Positions 52,629 through 61,357 of a stretch of DNA of 64,000 nt are shown piece after piece. Position 1 is the first letter of the stretch. Each line of letters opens with the position of its first letter. The position numbers and the translations under genes are program-made. The DNA comes from Deferribacteres bacterium. Its GTDB lineage: Bacteria > Zhuqueibacterota > Zhuqueibacteria > Zhuqueibacterales > Geothermadaptataceae. The notes below the pieces were generated by a model. That model saw only the letters and a list, made by a program, of their open reading frames with translations. It had not been told where the DNA came from and did not search any database. Location: positions 192,901 to 256,900 of the forward strand of contig JACKDE010000006.1 in the NCBI GenBank assembly GCA_020633675.1, in the 5' to 3' direction.

Positions 52629-53729
52629 TTGAAGAAATTGCTGGTATTTATTGAAATAATCGCAATAGCCGGAATCGTACTCAGTTGGCATGCTTGTAGC
52701 GATGATCCGCCAAGCAAGCCTGCAATTGGTGATGGCACGCTCGCTGTCGGGACTCCCGCCGAACAGAATATCGACGAGTCAAAACTCGACGCAGCTTACC
52801 AACAGGCGCGGCAGACTGATGGGTTGCGCAGCTTGCTGGTCGCACGCAATGGCGTTTTAGTCGCTGAACAGTATTTTTCCGGATTCAATCAGAATCGCTT
52901 AAATCATGTTCGTTCTGTCACGAAAAGTGTCATGGCAACATTGATCGGCATTGCACTGCGCGAGGGCTTCATCTTAAGTACAAATCAAACAATCGCTGAG
53001 TTTTTGCAGCCGGTGACAGAAGTTGATCTCACGGATCAAAAAAGCCAAATTACCATAGAGCATCTGCTTACTATGACCAGTGGATTTGAGTGGCATGAAA
53101 CGGGAGGGAATGAGTACGGCAACTGGATCACTTCGAGCAATCAAATCGATTATGTACTCAGCAAGCCGCTGGTTTCAACGCCCGGCCAAAGCTTCGTCTA
53201 TAATTCGGCTACGTCACACCTGCTCTCGGTCATTCTAACCCGTGCTTCCGGCATGACCACAAAGGAATTTGCTGACAAATACCTGTTTGAGCCACTTGGA
53301 ATCTACAATGTTAATTGGGAGCGAGTAAGTGGAGGATTTTACAATGGTGGTGCCGGACTGGAGCTTGTTTCTCGTGATATGATCAAATTTGGTTTGCTCT
53401 ATTTGCAAAATGGACAGCATGCCGGGCAGCAACTTGTTCCGATGGATTGGCTCCAGCGTGTCTGGACTCAGCAACGAACACTGGGCTTTAGCTTTAGCGC
53501 GATGCAAAGCGTGCACTATGGCTTCCTTTGGTGGATGGACAAGGGTGGCCCACATGATGCTTATTTGGCCTGGGGATATGGTGGGCAGTTTATATACGTT
53601 GTCCCTGATTTGCAACTCATCGTAACCACCACTTCACGGTGGCAACTTTCCGGAGCAGATGCTACCGGCCAGGAACGTGCAAATCTTGATCTAATCATCA
53701 ACAATGTCGTGGCTGCTGTCAGAGAATAG
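52629..53729 (+). CDS. Serine hydrolase, beta-lactamase class C family lipoprotein
   Basis: 366 aa from a TTG at 52629, eight bases after AGGAGG; a GTG at 52611 in the same frame would precede its own ribosome site. Lipoprotein signal (IAGIVLSWHAC). The SxxK motif is SVTK in HVRSVTKSVMATL, and the YxN-like motif is Tyr in FVYNSATSHLLSV. A glycine-rich segment GYGGQFIYVVPD near the end takes the KTG place (WGYGGQ). This group includes esterases, D-aminopeptidases and peptidoglycan-acting enzymes; true beta-lactamase activity is not implied. Extracytoplasmic. No operon partners. Confidence 0.88.
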   Translation: MKKLLVFIEIIAIAGIVLSWHACSDDPPSKPAIGDGTLAVGTPAEQNIDESKLDAAYQQARQTDGLRSLLVARNGVLVAEQYFSGFNQNRLNHVRSVTKSVMATLIGIALREGFILSTNQTIAEFLQPVTEVDLTDQKSQITIEHLLTMTSGFEWHETGGNEYGNWITSSNQIDYVLSKPLVSTPGQSFVYNSATSHLLSVILTRASGMTTKEFADKYLFEPLGIYNVNWERVSGGFYNGGAGLELVSRDMIKFGLLYLQNGQHAGQQLVPMDWLQRVWTQQRTLGFSFSAMQSVHYGFLWWMDKGGPHDAYLAWGYGGQFIYVVPDLQLIVTTTSRWQLSGADATGQERANLDLIINNVVAAVRE

Positions 53730-53944
53730 TGTATTGCATTTGCGCAGGTAACATTCAAGCTGGCCCAACGCTGTCCAGGATTCTTTGGCTGATGCCTTTT
53801 TGAGCGTACAAAATATCTTAAAATCGATTGCTCAACGAATTGCGTGTTTGGCATTCTGAGTGCATCGTGTTTTTCGTGTTCATGCCAGAATGATCAAGAT
53901 GGATTAACTTGTTGAAATTTTTGTGCATCTATTTGGAAAATAGC

Positions 53945-53973
53945 TTGACTTTTATGCTTGTAGATTTTAGATT
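53945..53973 (+). promoter_or_regulatory. Sigma-70-type promoter of tRNA-Val
   Basis: TTGACT (53945-53950), 17-base spacer, TAGATT (53968-53973). The expected start near 53980 is about 48 bases before the tRNA. In the 298-base spacer 53730-54027 a CATTCTG/CAGAATG pair near 53852-53892 is the only other symmetric element. Confidence 0.6.
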
Positions 53974-54027
53974 TGGGCTTGTTTGAAAAGGTGCCAGAAT
54001 ATGTGCATTTATTTTCTAAACAATAGC

Positions 54028-54101
54028 GGGCGGTTAGCTCAGTTGGTTAGAGTGCTTGCTTGACATGCAAGAGGTCACTGGTTCAAATCCAGTACCGCCC
54101 A
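54028..54101 (+). tRNA. tRNA-Val (anticodon GAC)
   Basis: Complete cloverleaf of 74 bases. Acceptor GGGCGGT pairs with ACCGCCC, D-stem GCTC/GAGT, anticodon stem CTTGC/GCAAG with loop TTGACAT (anticodon GAC), T-arm ACTGG-TTCAAAT-CCAGT, discriminator A. CCA is not encoded. Confidence 0.96.
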
Positions 54102-54332
54102 CTTAATTTTTGGATGCTCGGAAATGAACATAAATTTATCGAAAAATGTCGAAATTGACGTTCACCAATATCGCCTCGCCTGAACACACAATTCGTTCAT
54201 CTCTCACTGGGGCCTCGCCAGTATTCAAAATCAAAATAACACTTACTCATTTTGGATGCCTTGTTGCTTGCAGGAGAGAAACATTGCGATAGATGCAAGC
54301 CGCAGCGAAGCTGTTCCGACTATTCAAAAAAG

Positions 54333-54361
54333 TTGAGTTGTAGTTCGTTGATTTTTATTAA
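54333..54361 (+). promoter_or_regulatory. Candidate sigma-70 promoter of the infC operon
   Basis: TTGAGT (54333-54338), 17 bases, TATTAA (54356-54361), about 75 bases before the infC start. Upstream in the 334-base spacer (54102-54435) a GCTTGCA/TGCAAGC hairpin (54266-54300) is visible. I cannot recognise an L20-type leader. Confidence 0.45.
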
Positions 54362-54435
54362 TTTGTTGTACCAACCAGCTGCAATTTCAATGTTTCCAAT
54401 TAAAGATCATATTGACGAAGCTTGAGGAGCAAGAT

Positions 54436-54951
54436 ATTAGCAAAAAGAAGAATTTTATTCGCATCAATCGGCAAATCAATTCAAAATCTGTTCGCCTGAT
54501 AAGTGATGATGGTGAGCAGGTAGGCATCAAATCGATTGATGAAGCGCTTCGGCTCGCTGAGGGCGCAGGGCTTGATCTCGTTGAAGTTGCACCAAACGCC
54601 AGTCCGCCAGTCTGCAAAATAATGGATTTTGGTAAATACAAATATGAGCTGAGCAAGAAAGAAAAATCCAATAAAAAGAAGCAGGTGACCGTTAGCGTAA
54701 AAGAAATTCGATTGCGCCCCAAAATCGAAGAGCATGATTATGATTTTAAAATGAAACATGCTCGAAAATTTTTAGAAATGGGAAATAAGGTCAAGGCCAC
54801 TGTGCTTTTCAGGGGACGTGAGCTGGCTCACAAAGAGTTTGGGCGTAAAGTGCTTGATAAGCTCACTGAAGATCTTTCAGATATAGCCAAAGTTGAGCGT
54901 TCGCCATTGCTCGAGGGGAGAAATATGGTTATGTATCTTGTGAAAAAATAA
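54436..54951 (+). CDS. infC: Translation initiation factor IF-3, with ATT start codon
   Basis: 171 aa from ATT at 54436. GAGGAG (54424-54429) ends six bases upstream, and the protein then reads (M)SKKKNFIRINRQINSKSVRLI, matching the conserved N-terminus of IF-3. A TTG at 54412 would add eight residues that include the ribosome site itself. The N-domain has GEQVGIKSIDEALRLAEGAGLDLVEVAP, and the C-domain has KEIRLRPKIEEHDYDFKMKHARKFL. IF-3 prevents subunit joining and rejects non-standard start codons. Its own AUU start is the known basis of autoregulation in many bacteria. First gene of infC-rpmI-rplT. Confidence 0.95.
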   Translation: MSKKKNFIRINRQINSKSVRLISDDGEQVGIKSIDEALRLAEGAGLDLVEVAPNASPPVCKIMDFGKYKYELSKKEKSNKKKQVTVSVKEIRLRPKIEEHDYDFKMKHARKFLEMGNKVKATVLFRGRELAHKEFGRKVLDKLTEDLSDIAKVERSPLLEGRNMVMYLVKK

Positions 54952-54968
54952 ACACTTCGGAGACTAAA

Positions 54969-55160
54969 ATGCCTAAAATGAAAAGCTCCAGAGCGGCCAG
55001 CAAGCGCTTCAAATTGAGCGCGACTGGCAAGGTGAAAAGAAGCAAGGCTTATAAAAGCCACATTCTTACCAAGAAAACGACAAAAAGAAAACGTAATCTG
55101 CGGCAAGGAACCTATGTTACAGCGGCAGACGAAAAACGAATGCTACAGCTGTTAGCCTAA
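54969..55160 (+). CDS. rpmI: Ribosomal protein bL35
   Basis: 63 aa, very basic. MPKMKSSRAASKRFKLSATGKVKRSKAYKSHI (read in parts) is the standard L35 opening, and KRNLRQGTYV matches the conserved second half. Large-subunit protein. Seventeen bases after infC and followed by rplT, the universal order. Confidence 0.96.
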   Translation: MPKMKSSRAASKRFKLSATGKVKRSKAYKSHILTKKTTKRKRNLRQGTYVTAADEKRMLQLLA

Positions 55161-55184
55161 CAATTTGAGATTTACGGAGGAAAT

Positions 55185-55532
55185 ATGCCACGCAGTAAAC
55201 ATGCGGTTCCATCAAACCGTCGCAGAAGAAAAGTAATCAGTCAGGCCAAAGGATACTTCGGTCGTCGCAAAAGCACCATTCGCACGGCGAAAGAGGCTGT
55301 TGACCGCGCATTGAGTTATGCCTATCGCGATCGTCGGGCTAAGAAACGCACATTTCGCAGCTTGTGGATTGCCAGAATTAATGCTGCTGCCAGGAATGCC
55401 GGCATGAGCTATTCAACTTTCATGCATGCGCTCAAGGAAAACAACATCGATTTGAATCGCAAAGCATTGGCTGAACTCGCTGCGCAAAATCCGACTGCTT
55501 TCAACGAAATTGTCGAAAAAGTTAAAAAATAA
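55185..55532 (+). CDS. rplT: Ribosomal protein bL20
   Basis: 115 aa, usual length. Opens MPRSKHAVPSNRRRRKVISQ, then AKGYFGRRKSTIRTAKEAV, YRDRRAKKRTFRSLWIARIN and GMSYSTFMHALKENNIDLNRK, all conserved in L20. Binds 23S rRNA early in assembly and in many bacteria represses this operon. Ribosome site GGAGG before ATG 55185. Confidence 0.97.
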   Translation: MPRSKHAVPSNRRRRKVISQAKGYFGRRKSTIRTAKEAVDRALSYAYRDRRAKKRTFRSLWIARINAAARNAGMSYSTFMHALKENNIDLNRKALAELAAQNPTAFNEIVEKVKK

Positions 55533-55542
55533 GCAGGTTCGG

Positions 55543-56559
55543 ATGCATCCAATTACGCAAGAGCTGGAACAACTTCAAAAAGACTTTTCGCAAGAAGCTC
55601 AGGACATTGCTGATATGCAGGCATTTGATGCCCTGCGTATAAAATACATGAGCAAAAAAGGCCTTGTTGCAGAAAAGTTTAAAGTTATGGCAACGCTTTC
55701 AGGTGAAGAGCGCCCGATTATTGGCAAGCATCTCAATCAAATGAAAGCGTTTGTCCAAAACCGGCTCGATGAGCTTAGAACGTCACTTTCTGATGCAGGC
55801 GAAAAATCGGCTAAAATCGACTTGACTCTGCCCGGTAATCGTCCAGTTATCGGCAGAATGCACCCCCTAATGAAAGTGCTGGAGGAGATTAAGACGATTT
55901 TTCGGGAGATGGGCTTTTCGATTGAAACTGGGCCTGAGGTCGAGACTGACTTTTATAATTTTGAAGCCCTGAATATTCCCGCTGACCACCCAAGCAGAGA
56001 TATGCAGGATTCCTTCTACCTGCCAGGGGAACGCGTGTTGCGCACTCACACGTCACCTGTGCAGATTCGCACGATGCAGAAAGTGCAACCACCTGTTCGC
56101 ATGATTGCTCCGGGCAGATGCTTCCGGCGAGATACACCTGATGCCACTCATTCCCCAATGTTTCAGCAAATTGAAGGCTTGGTGGTTGACGAAGGTGTTT
56201 CAATGGCCGACTTAAAAGGAGTGCTGTTGGCAGCTATGCGAAAATTGCTTGGTGAACACATTCAAATTCGGTTTCGGCCGAGCTTTTTTCCTTTTACCGA
56301 GCCGAGTGCGGAGTATGATATCACCTGCTCATCTTGTTTTGGCTCAGGATGCCGAGTGTGCAAACAGACAGGTTGGTTAGAGATCTCAGGAGCAGGCATG
56401 GTCGACCCGGCAGTTTTTGGCTTTGTCGATTATGATGCTGAAAAATACACTGGTTATGCATTTGGGATGGGGTTGGAGCGCATTGCAATGATCAAATATA
56501 ATATTGATGATTTGCGAATTTTCTATGAAAATGATGTGCGCTTTTTAACTCAATTTTAA
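55543..56559 (+). CDS. pheS: Phenylalanyl-tRNA synthetase alpha subunit
   Basis: 338 aa from ATG 55543, after AGCAGGTTCGG; a TTG at 55510 in frame overlaps rplT and is unlikely. N-terminal coiled-coil arm (1-95), then the class II catalytic core: HPLMKVLEEIKTIFREMGF, FYNFEALNIPADHPSRDMQDSFY (motif 1 area), RTHTSPVQIRTM, PGRCFRRDTPDATHSPMFQQIEG (motif 2) and GFGMGLERIAMIKY-like motif 3 (AFGMGLERIAM). Charges tRNA-Phe with phenylalanine together with PheT. Confidence 0.97.
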   Translation: MHPITQELEQLQKDFSQEAQDIADMQAFDALRIKYMSKKGLVAEKFKVMATLSGEERPIIGKHLNQMKAFVQNRLDELRTSLSDAGEKSAKIDLTLPGNRPVIGRMHPLMKVLEEIKTIFREMGFSIETGPEVETDFYNFEALNIPADHPSRDMQDSFYLPGERVLRTHTSPVQIRTMQKVQPPVRMIAPGRCFRRDTPDATHSPMFQQIEGLVVDEGVSMADLKGVLLAAMRKLLGEHIQIRFRPSFFPFTEPSAEYDITCSSCFGSGCRVCKQTGWLEISGAGMVDPAVFGFVDYDAEKYTGYAFGMGLERIAMIKYNIDDLRIFYENDVRFLTQF

Positions 56560-56571
56560 CATAGAGTACTC

Positions 56572-58962
56572 GTGAAATTTTCATACAGTTGGCTACAAGA
56601 GCTATCAAATACGAAGCTTTCGCCACAACAAGTCGCTGATCACTTAACCATGCTTGGGCTGGAAGTCGAGAGTATGACAACAGTCAAGGCGGAGTTCTCG
56701 GGCGTTGTTGTGGGAGAAGTGCTGGATGTGCAGAAAGTCGAAGGGACAGACCATCTAAAAGTCTGTCAAGTCAATACGGGGAATGAAAAACTACAAATTG
56801 TTTGTGGCGCACCGAATGTACAAACCGGCCAGAAAGTGCCGGTTGCTCAGGTTGGTGCAATTCTTCCTGGCGATTTCAAGATTAAAAAGGCCAAGCTTAG
56901 AGGCGTTGAATCACATGGGATGATCTGTTCGAGTGCAGAATTGGGACTCTCCAGTGATGCCTCCGGTATTCTCGTGCTTGATGCGCAGAGTCAAGTCGGA
57001 TCAGACTTAAAAGATAGCTTGAAGCTCTCCGAAGAAGTCGTTTACGAGCTCTCAATTACGCCAAACCGTCCCGATTGCCTCGGTGTCCAAGGCATTGCAC
57101 GGGATATCTGCGTCAGCGAAAACAAGAATTTTGTTTCCCGCCAGATTGCTCAAATCAAAGTTTCGCAAAATCCTGAATACTATCCAATTCATATTATCGC
57201 TCAAGATGCTTGTCCGCGCTATTCGGCACGCATTATTCGCAACGTACAAATCGGACCATCTCCTGACTGGTTGATAGAACGTCTTGCCCATGCAGGGATG
57301 CGCAGTATCAACAATATTGTCGATATTACCAATTATGTCATGCTTGAAACTGGTCAACCACTGCATGCCTTTGATCTTGACAAGCTCAAAAGTGGCAAAA
57401 TAATTGTCCGCAATGCGCAGGATAGCGAAGAGTTTATGACTTTGGATGGCAAGCTTCATAAGCTATCAGAAGAAAATCTTCTTATTTGTGACGGTGAGTT
57501 GCCTGTTGCCCTAGCCGGTGTCATGGGTGGCGAAAATTCGGAAGTTGATGAAAATACCCAAAATGTCCTGCTTGAATCCGCATATTTTTCTCCCGTATCA
57601 GTAAGAAAAACGGCTAAAAAACTGGGTATTAGTACAGAAGCATCAAAAAGGTTTGAGCGAGGTATTGATCCAAATGGCATCGCGCACGCGTCTGACGCAG
57701 CAACTGCCATGGTTTGCGAGTACGCAAACGGAAATGCTTGCTCGCATCTGCTTGATAATTATCCTGTTATGATTGAAAAAGCGCGTATCAATTTTCGTCC
57801 GAAACGTGCGAATTTGATCATTGGTGAAGAAATACCAGCAAAAGACGCCAGGATCATCTTGGTTAATTTGGGGTGCGAAGTGAGTGACGGTGACAATTGC
57901 TTTGTCGTGCAAGCTCCAACCTTCAGGCCCGATTTAACCAGAGAAATCGATTTGGTCGAAGAAGTTGCCCGCGTATATGGTTATGACAAGGTGATGCCAG
58001 CGAAGGTTGATCATATTCATTTCAGGCAATCCCAAGACAAGTCTGTATCCCTGCAGGACTCAATAAAACAAGCGGCTGTGCAAGGTGGACTTTCCGAAGT
58101 GCTGACCTTCAGCTTTGTTTCTGAAAAGAGTGCTTTGCCTTTTATAAAAGATTCGTCGAAACTTGCCCGGTTACTCAATCCGCTGAGCGAAGAGATGGCG
58201 GTTTTGCGGCCTTCTCTCTTTGCATCGATGTTGCCGGCCATTGCTTATAACATCAATCGCAAAGCTGTTGATTTACGATTTTTTGAATTTGGCAGCACAT
58301 TTTCTGCTGCCGGTTCAAATTCCATTGAAGAGAAGAATAAATTTGCTGCCGTGCTGACAGGCGCACAGAGTTTGCATTCGTGGGAATATTCGGGGCGTGC
58401 TGTTTCATTTTTTGACGCCAAAGGACTCTGTGAAGCTATTCTGGAGCAGTTTGGTCTTTTGCCCCGTGATGTTCAGGTGAGCGAAGCTGATGTCGATTTT
58501 TATAGCTATGCAGCCAAATTGACGCATGAAAAAACTGAGATTGGTCACGTAGGCAAACTACATCCGAGTGTCCTGGCACAGTTTGACATTGAAAAAGAAG
58601 TTTTTGCTTTCGAACTTGATTTTACCAAGTTGCAGGATCGTATAGCAACAGCATCGAAAAAGTATCAACCAATTTCGCCGTATCCCTTTGTTGAGCGAGA
58701 CCTCGCAATCGTTGTTGAACAATCTGTGCCTGCTTCTGGCGTCATGGATTGTATTCGCAGGGCGGGAGGGAAGTACCTTACTGATATTCAGCTGTTCGAT
58801 ATCTACACAGGCAAACAGATTGATGCCGATAAAAAAAGCTTAGCGCTTTCCATACGCTTTCAATCGCCAGAAAAGACGCTGCAAGATGTTGAAATTGAAA
58901 ATGCAATTAACAAGATACTCAAACAACTCCAGAAGGAACTGAAGGCCAGCCTGCGTCAATGA
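56572..58962 (+). CDS. pheT: Phenylalanyl-tRNA synthetase beta subunit
   Basis: 796 aa from GTG 56572, usual length. N-terminal tRNA-binding OB domain (about 40-150, GVVVGEVLDVQKVEGTDHLKVCQV and AKLRGVESHGMICSSAELGL), B3/B4 editing domain (RSINNIVDITNYVMLETGQPLHAFD), B5 domain (PTFRPDLTREIDLVEEVARVYGYD), catalytic-like core and the C-terminal ferredoxin-fold anticodon-binding domain (PYPFVERDLAIVVEQSVPASGV). Forms the alpha2beta2 synthetase with PheS, 12 bases upstream. Confidence 0.97.
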   Translation: MKFSYSWLQELSNTKLSPQQVADHLTMLGLEVESMTTVKAEFSGVVVGEVLDVQKVEGTDHLKVCQVNTGNEKLQIVCGAPNVQTGQKVPVAQVGAILPGDFKIKKAKLRGVESHGMICSSAELGLSSDASGILVLDAQSQVGSDLKDSLKLSEEVVYELSITPNRPDCLGVQGIARDICVSENKNFVSRQIAQIKVSQNPEYYPIHIIAQDACPRYSARIIRNVQIGPSPDWLIERLAHAGMRSINNIVDITNYVMLETGQPLHAFDLDKLKSGKIIVRNAQDSEEFMTLDGKLHKLSEENLLICDGELPVALAGVMGGENSEVDENTQNVLLESAYFSPVSVRKTAKKLGISTEASKRFERGIDPNGIAHASDAATAMVCEYANGNACSHLLDNYPVMIEKARINFRPKRANLIIGEEIPAKDARIILVNLGCEVSDGDNCFVVQAPTFRPDLTREIDLVEEVARVYGYDKVMPAKVDHIHFRQSQDKSVSLQDSIKQAAVQGGLSEVLTFSFVSEKSALPFIKDSSKLARLLNPLSEEMAVLRPSLFASMLPAIAYNINRKAVDLRFFEFGSTFSAAGSNSIEEKNKFAAVLTGAQSLHSWEYSGRAVSFFDAKGLCEAILEQFGLLPRDVQVSEADVDFYSYAAKLTHEKTEIGHVGKLHPSVLAQFDIEKEVFAFELDFTKLQDRIATASKKYQPISPYPFVERDLAIVVEQSVPASGVMDCIRRAGGKYLTDIQLFDIYTGKQIDADKKSLALSIRFQSPEKTLQDVEIENAINKILKQLQKELKASLRQ

Positions 58963-58988
58963 TCGGCTGTATTCGCGAGGAGTTTTGC

Positions 58989-59276
58989 ATGGATCTTGAA
59001 GAAAAATATTCAGATTTGGAAGAACGAATCAGGAATATTATATCGCGACTGGAGCATGCGGAGAGCGAAAATGTGAAGCTGCGCGCGGAACTTCACAAAA
59101 AGCATATTATTTTTGCAAAGCAAAGTGAAGAATTGGCCGAGCTCAAAAAGCTCCTTGCTGCGCAAGACCAGGCCAGTGAAATGTCGGGATTGCAGCGAAC
59201 TCAATTGGCAGAGAGACTTGAAAATCTACTGGCCAAAATCGAATCGATCGATATCGATGCCATGCATTCGCAATAG
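58989..59276 (+). CDS. Small coiled-coil protein, possibly cell-division (ZapB-like)
   Basis: 95 aa from ATG 58989 (CGAGGAG upstream); the frame extends to 58959 overlapping the pheT stop. Almost entirely coiled coil (LEEKYSDLEERIRNIISRLEHAESENVKLRAEL and on, given here in part). No signal peptide. It stands directly before zapA, as small coiled-coil genes often do between pheT and zapA. A role with the divisome is inferred from that position only; similarity to ZapB is by composition. Confidence 0.7.
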   Translation: MDLEEKYSDLEERIRNIISRLEHAESENVKLRAELHKKHIIFAKQSEELAELKKLLAAQDQASEMSGLQRTQLAERLENLLAKIESIDIDAMHSQ

Positions 59277-59306
59277 CACTTCCGAATTAAGCTGGAATGA
59301 CCTTTT

Positions 59307-59621
59307 ATGAATGAAAATTCTGAACGCAATGTGATTAAGCTGACCATTTATGGCACCGAATATCCAATAAAGGGTGATACGGATGTCGACTATATAAAGA
59401 AGGTAGCCGGTTATATTGATCAGAAAATGTACGAAGTTGAGCGAAATACTTCGGCAAAATCATCATTGAAAGTGGCGATATTAGCTGCTCTCAATATTGC
59501 CGATGAGCTTTTTCGGGAACGAGCTGAAAATCAAAAAAATATTCGGACTTTTGAAAAAAGAATTGAGCGCTTAACGCAAATCTTGGACAATATCGAACAA
59601 GAATTTAAATCTGATTCATAA
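59307..59621 (+). CDS. zapA: Cell division protein ZapA
   Basis: 104 aa. The N-terminal globular part (VIKLTIYGTEYPIKGDTDVDYIKKVAGYIDQKM, read in parts) and the helix KSSLKVAILAALNIADELFR are typical ZapA, followed by a coiled coil. ZapA bundles FtsZ filaments at midcell. Placement between pheT and rny is a common conserved order. Confidence 0.9.
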   Translation: MNENSERNVIKLTIYGTEYPIKGDTDVDYIKKVAGYIDQKMYEVERNTSAKSSLKVAILAALNIADELFRERAENQKNIRTFEKRIERLTQILDNIEQEFKSDS

Positions 59622-59653
59622 TTAATAAGTCTAAAACACGTTACGTGATTTTC

Positions 59654-59737
59654 GAAATCCCTTGAGTCAAAATTTACTACCATTTTATCATATCAAAGCG
59701 CGCAGCTGGAAATGATAAATATTGTCCAAGGGATTTC
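59654..59737 (+). promoter_or_regulatory. Long-range inverted repeat in the rny leader
   Basis: GAAATCCCTTG (59654-59664) and CAAGGGATTTC (59727-59737) are exact 11-bp inverted copies 62 bases apart. The second arm ends just before the rny ribosome site (TTTGGAGG) and start. It could close a structured 5' leader or a small RNA in the zapA-rny spacer. Confidence 0.45.
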
Positions 59738-59754
59738 TTCGTTTGGAGGACTAC

Positions 59755-61323
59755 ATGGCTACCTGGATTGCAATCACAATTGTTGCAGTAGCTATAGCTT
59801 CCTTTTACCTTGGATGGTTTTTTCGCGAGAAAATAGGGAAAGATAAAGTTTCTAAAGCTGAAAGCTACAGCGATGAGTTGATTCATTCAGCAAAGCAGGA
59901 AGCCGAAGATCTCAAAAGAGAAAAGCTTCTTGAAGTTGAAGAAACAGTCTTTCAGAAAAGCCAGGCCATTGAGGAAGAGAAAAAACGGCAAACTGCAAAT
60001 TTTAAGCGTATTGAACGCGATTTACAATTGAAAGAAAGCGGTCTTGATCGCAAAGTTGATATCCTAAATCAGAAGGAACATCAGCTCAAGCAAGTTGATC
60101 ACAACCTGAAATCGCGCGAGAAGCAAATTACGGCACGTGAGCAGGAGTTGGTGGAAATCGTCGCTGAGCAAAATAAGAAGCTCGAGATGATCTCCGGTCT
60201 TACCAGCGAGGAAGCCAAAGCGGTACAGATGGAAAACATTATTGATGCCGCACGCGAAGAAGCTGCTCAAACGCTCAAAGAACTCAAAGATAAGGTACAA
60301 TTGACCGCAAAAACGCAGGCACGTGAAATCATTGTGCAGGCAATTCAGCGTTCTGCAATCAATCATGTGGTTGAAAGTACTGTCACTGTTGTCCAATTGC
60401 CTGATGACGACATGAAAGGTCGTATCATCGGACGAGAAGGCCGAAATATTCGTGCATTTGAGGCTGCGACCGGGGTGGAGGTGCTGATCGACGACACTCC
60501 TGAAATGGTCATGTTGTCCGGTTTTGATCCTGTGCGGAGAGAGATTGCCAAATTGGCGTTGGAAAAGCTGATTTATGATGGACGCATTCATCCAGGTCGA
60601 ATTGAAGAAGTCATCGAAAAATCTCGCCAGGAAGTTGAGGAAAAGGTTTTTGAAGATGGCGAGCAAGCACTGGTGGATGTGGGGCTTTTTGGCTTGCATC
60701 ATGATTTGGTTAAACTGATTGGGCAACTGCGGTTTCATACAAGTCAGGGGCAGAACGTCCTGCAACATTCGCTGGAAGTTGCAGTGGTAGCCGGGCTGAT
60801 GGCAAGCGAATTGGAGCTGGATACAATGGTTGCACGCAGGGCTGGTTTGCTACACGAAATCGGCTATGCTTTGGATAATTATTCGGGCGGGACCATTTCA
60901 GAGCTTTCTGCTGATTTGGCAAAGAAGTATGGCGAGTCAGAAGATGTCCAAAACGCAATTCTTTACGCAAATTCGCAGGAAATTGGCTATAATGCTATTT
61001 CACCCATAGCTGTACTTGTTTCTGTAGCGAACGAAATCAGTCGGATGCGGCCTGGTGCGCAAAAAGAGATGCTGCAAACCTACTTTAACCGGCTTAAGTC
61101 GCTTGAGGAAATCGCAAACTCCTTTATCGGTGTTACCAATAGCTATGCCATACAAGCCGGTCGAGAAATCCGCGTCATCGTCAGCCATTCCAGCGATGAT
61201 GAAAAATATCCGGATCAAATGGCCACATCGCTTGCTCAAAAAATTAAAATGAACCTGTCCTATCCTGGGCAGATTAAAATCAACGTCATCCGAGAGTACC
61301 GCTCAATTAGCTTTGCGCGCTAA
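59755..61323 (+). CDS. rny: Ribonuclease Y with degenerate HD catalytic residues
   Basis: 522 aa from ATG 59755 (TTTGGAGG upstream). N-terminal membrane helix (ATWIAITIVAVAIASFYLGW), long coiled coil (about 40-195), KH domain (GRIIGREGRNIRAFEAATGVEVLIDD) and HD domain. The order and length match RNase Y, the membrane endoribonuclease that starts mRNA decay. In the HD domain H338 is kept (VLQHSLEVA). The HD pair, however, is H367-E368 (LLHEIGYALD), the usual SHHGD is LYANSQE (405-406 Ala-Asn), and the later catalytic Asp is N426 (SVANEIS). The family tail AIQAGREIRVIV is intact. Metal binding and nuclease activity may be lost or changed. Confidence 0.95.
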   Translation: MATWIAITIVAVAIASFYLGWFFREKIGKDKVSKAESYSDELIHSAKQEAEDLKREKLLEVEETVFQKSQAIEEEKKRQTANFKRIERDLQLKESGLDRKVDILNQKEHQLKQVDHNLKSREKQITAREQELVEIVAEQNKKLEMISGLTSEEAKAVQMENIIDAAREEAAQTLKELKDKVQLTAKTQAREIIVQAIQRSAINHVVESTVTVVQLPDDDMKGRIIGREGRNIRAFEAATGVEVLIDDTPEMVMLSGFDPVRREIAKLALEKLIYDGRIHPGRIEEVIEKSRQEVEEKVFEDGEQALVDVGLFGLHHDLVKLIGQLRFHTSQGQNVLQHSLEVAVVAGLMASELELDTMVARRAGLLHEIGYALDNYSGGTISELSADLAKKYGESEDVQNAILYANSQEIGYNAISPIAVLVSVANEISRMRPGAQKEMLQTYFNRLKSLEEIANSFIGVTNSYAIQAGREIRVIVSHSSDDEKYPDQMATSLAQKIKMNLSYPGQIKINVIREYRSISFAR

Positions 61324-61357
61324 TGTATATTGCAGTGCGAGCGGATTATTTTCTTCT

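Noticed and set aside
60064..60768. Minus-strand frame of 234 codons opposite rny
   Set aside because: Shadow of the conserved coiled-coil/KH region.
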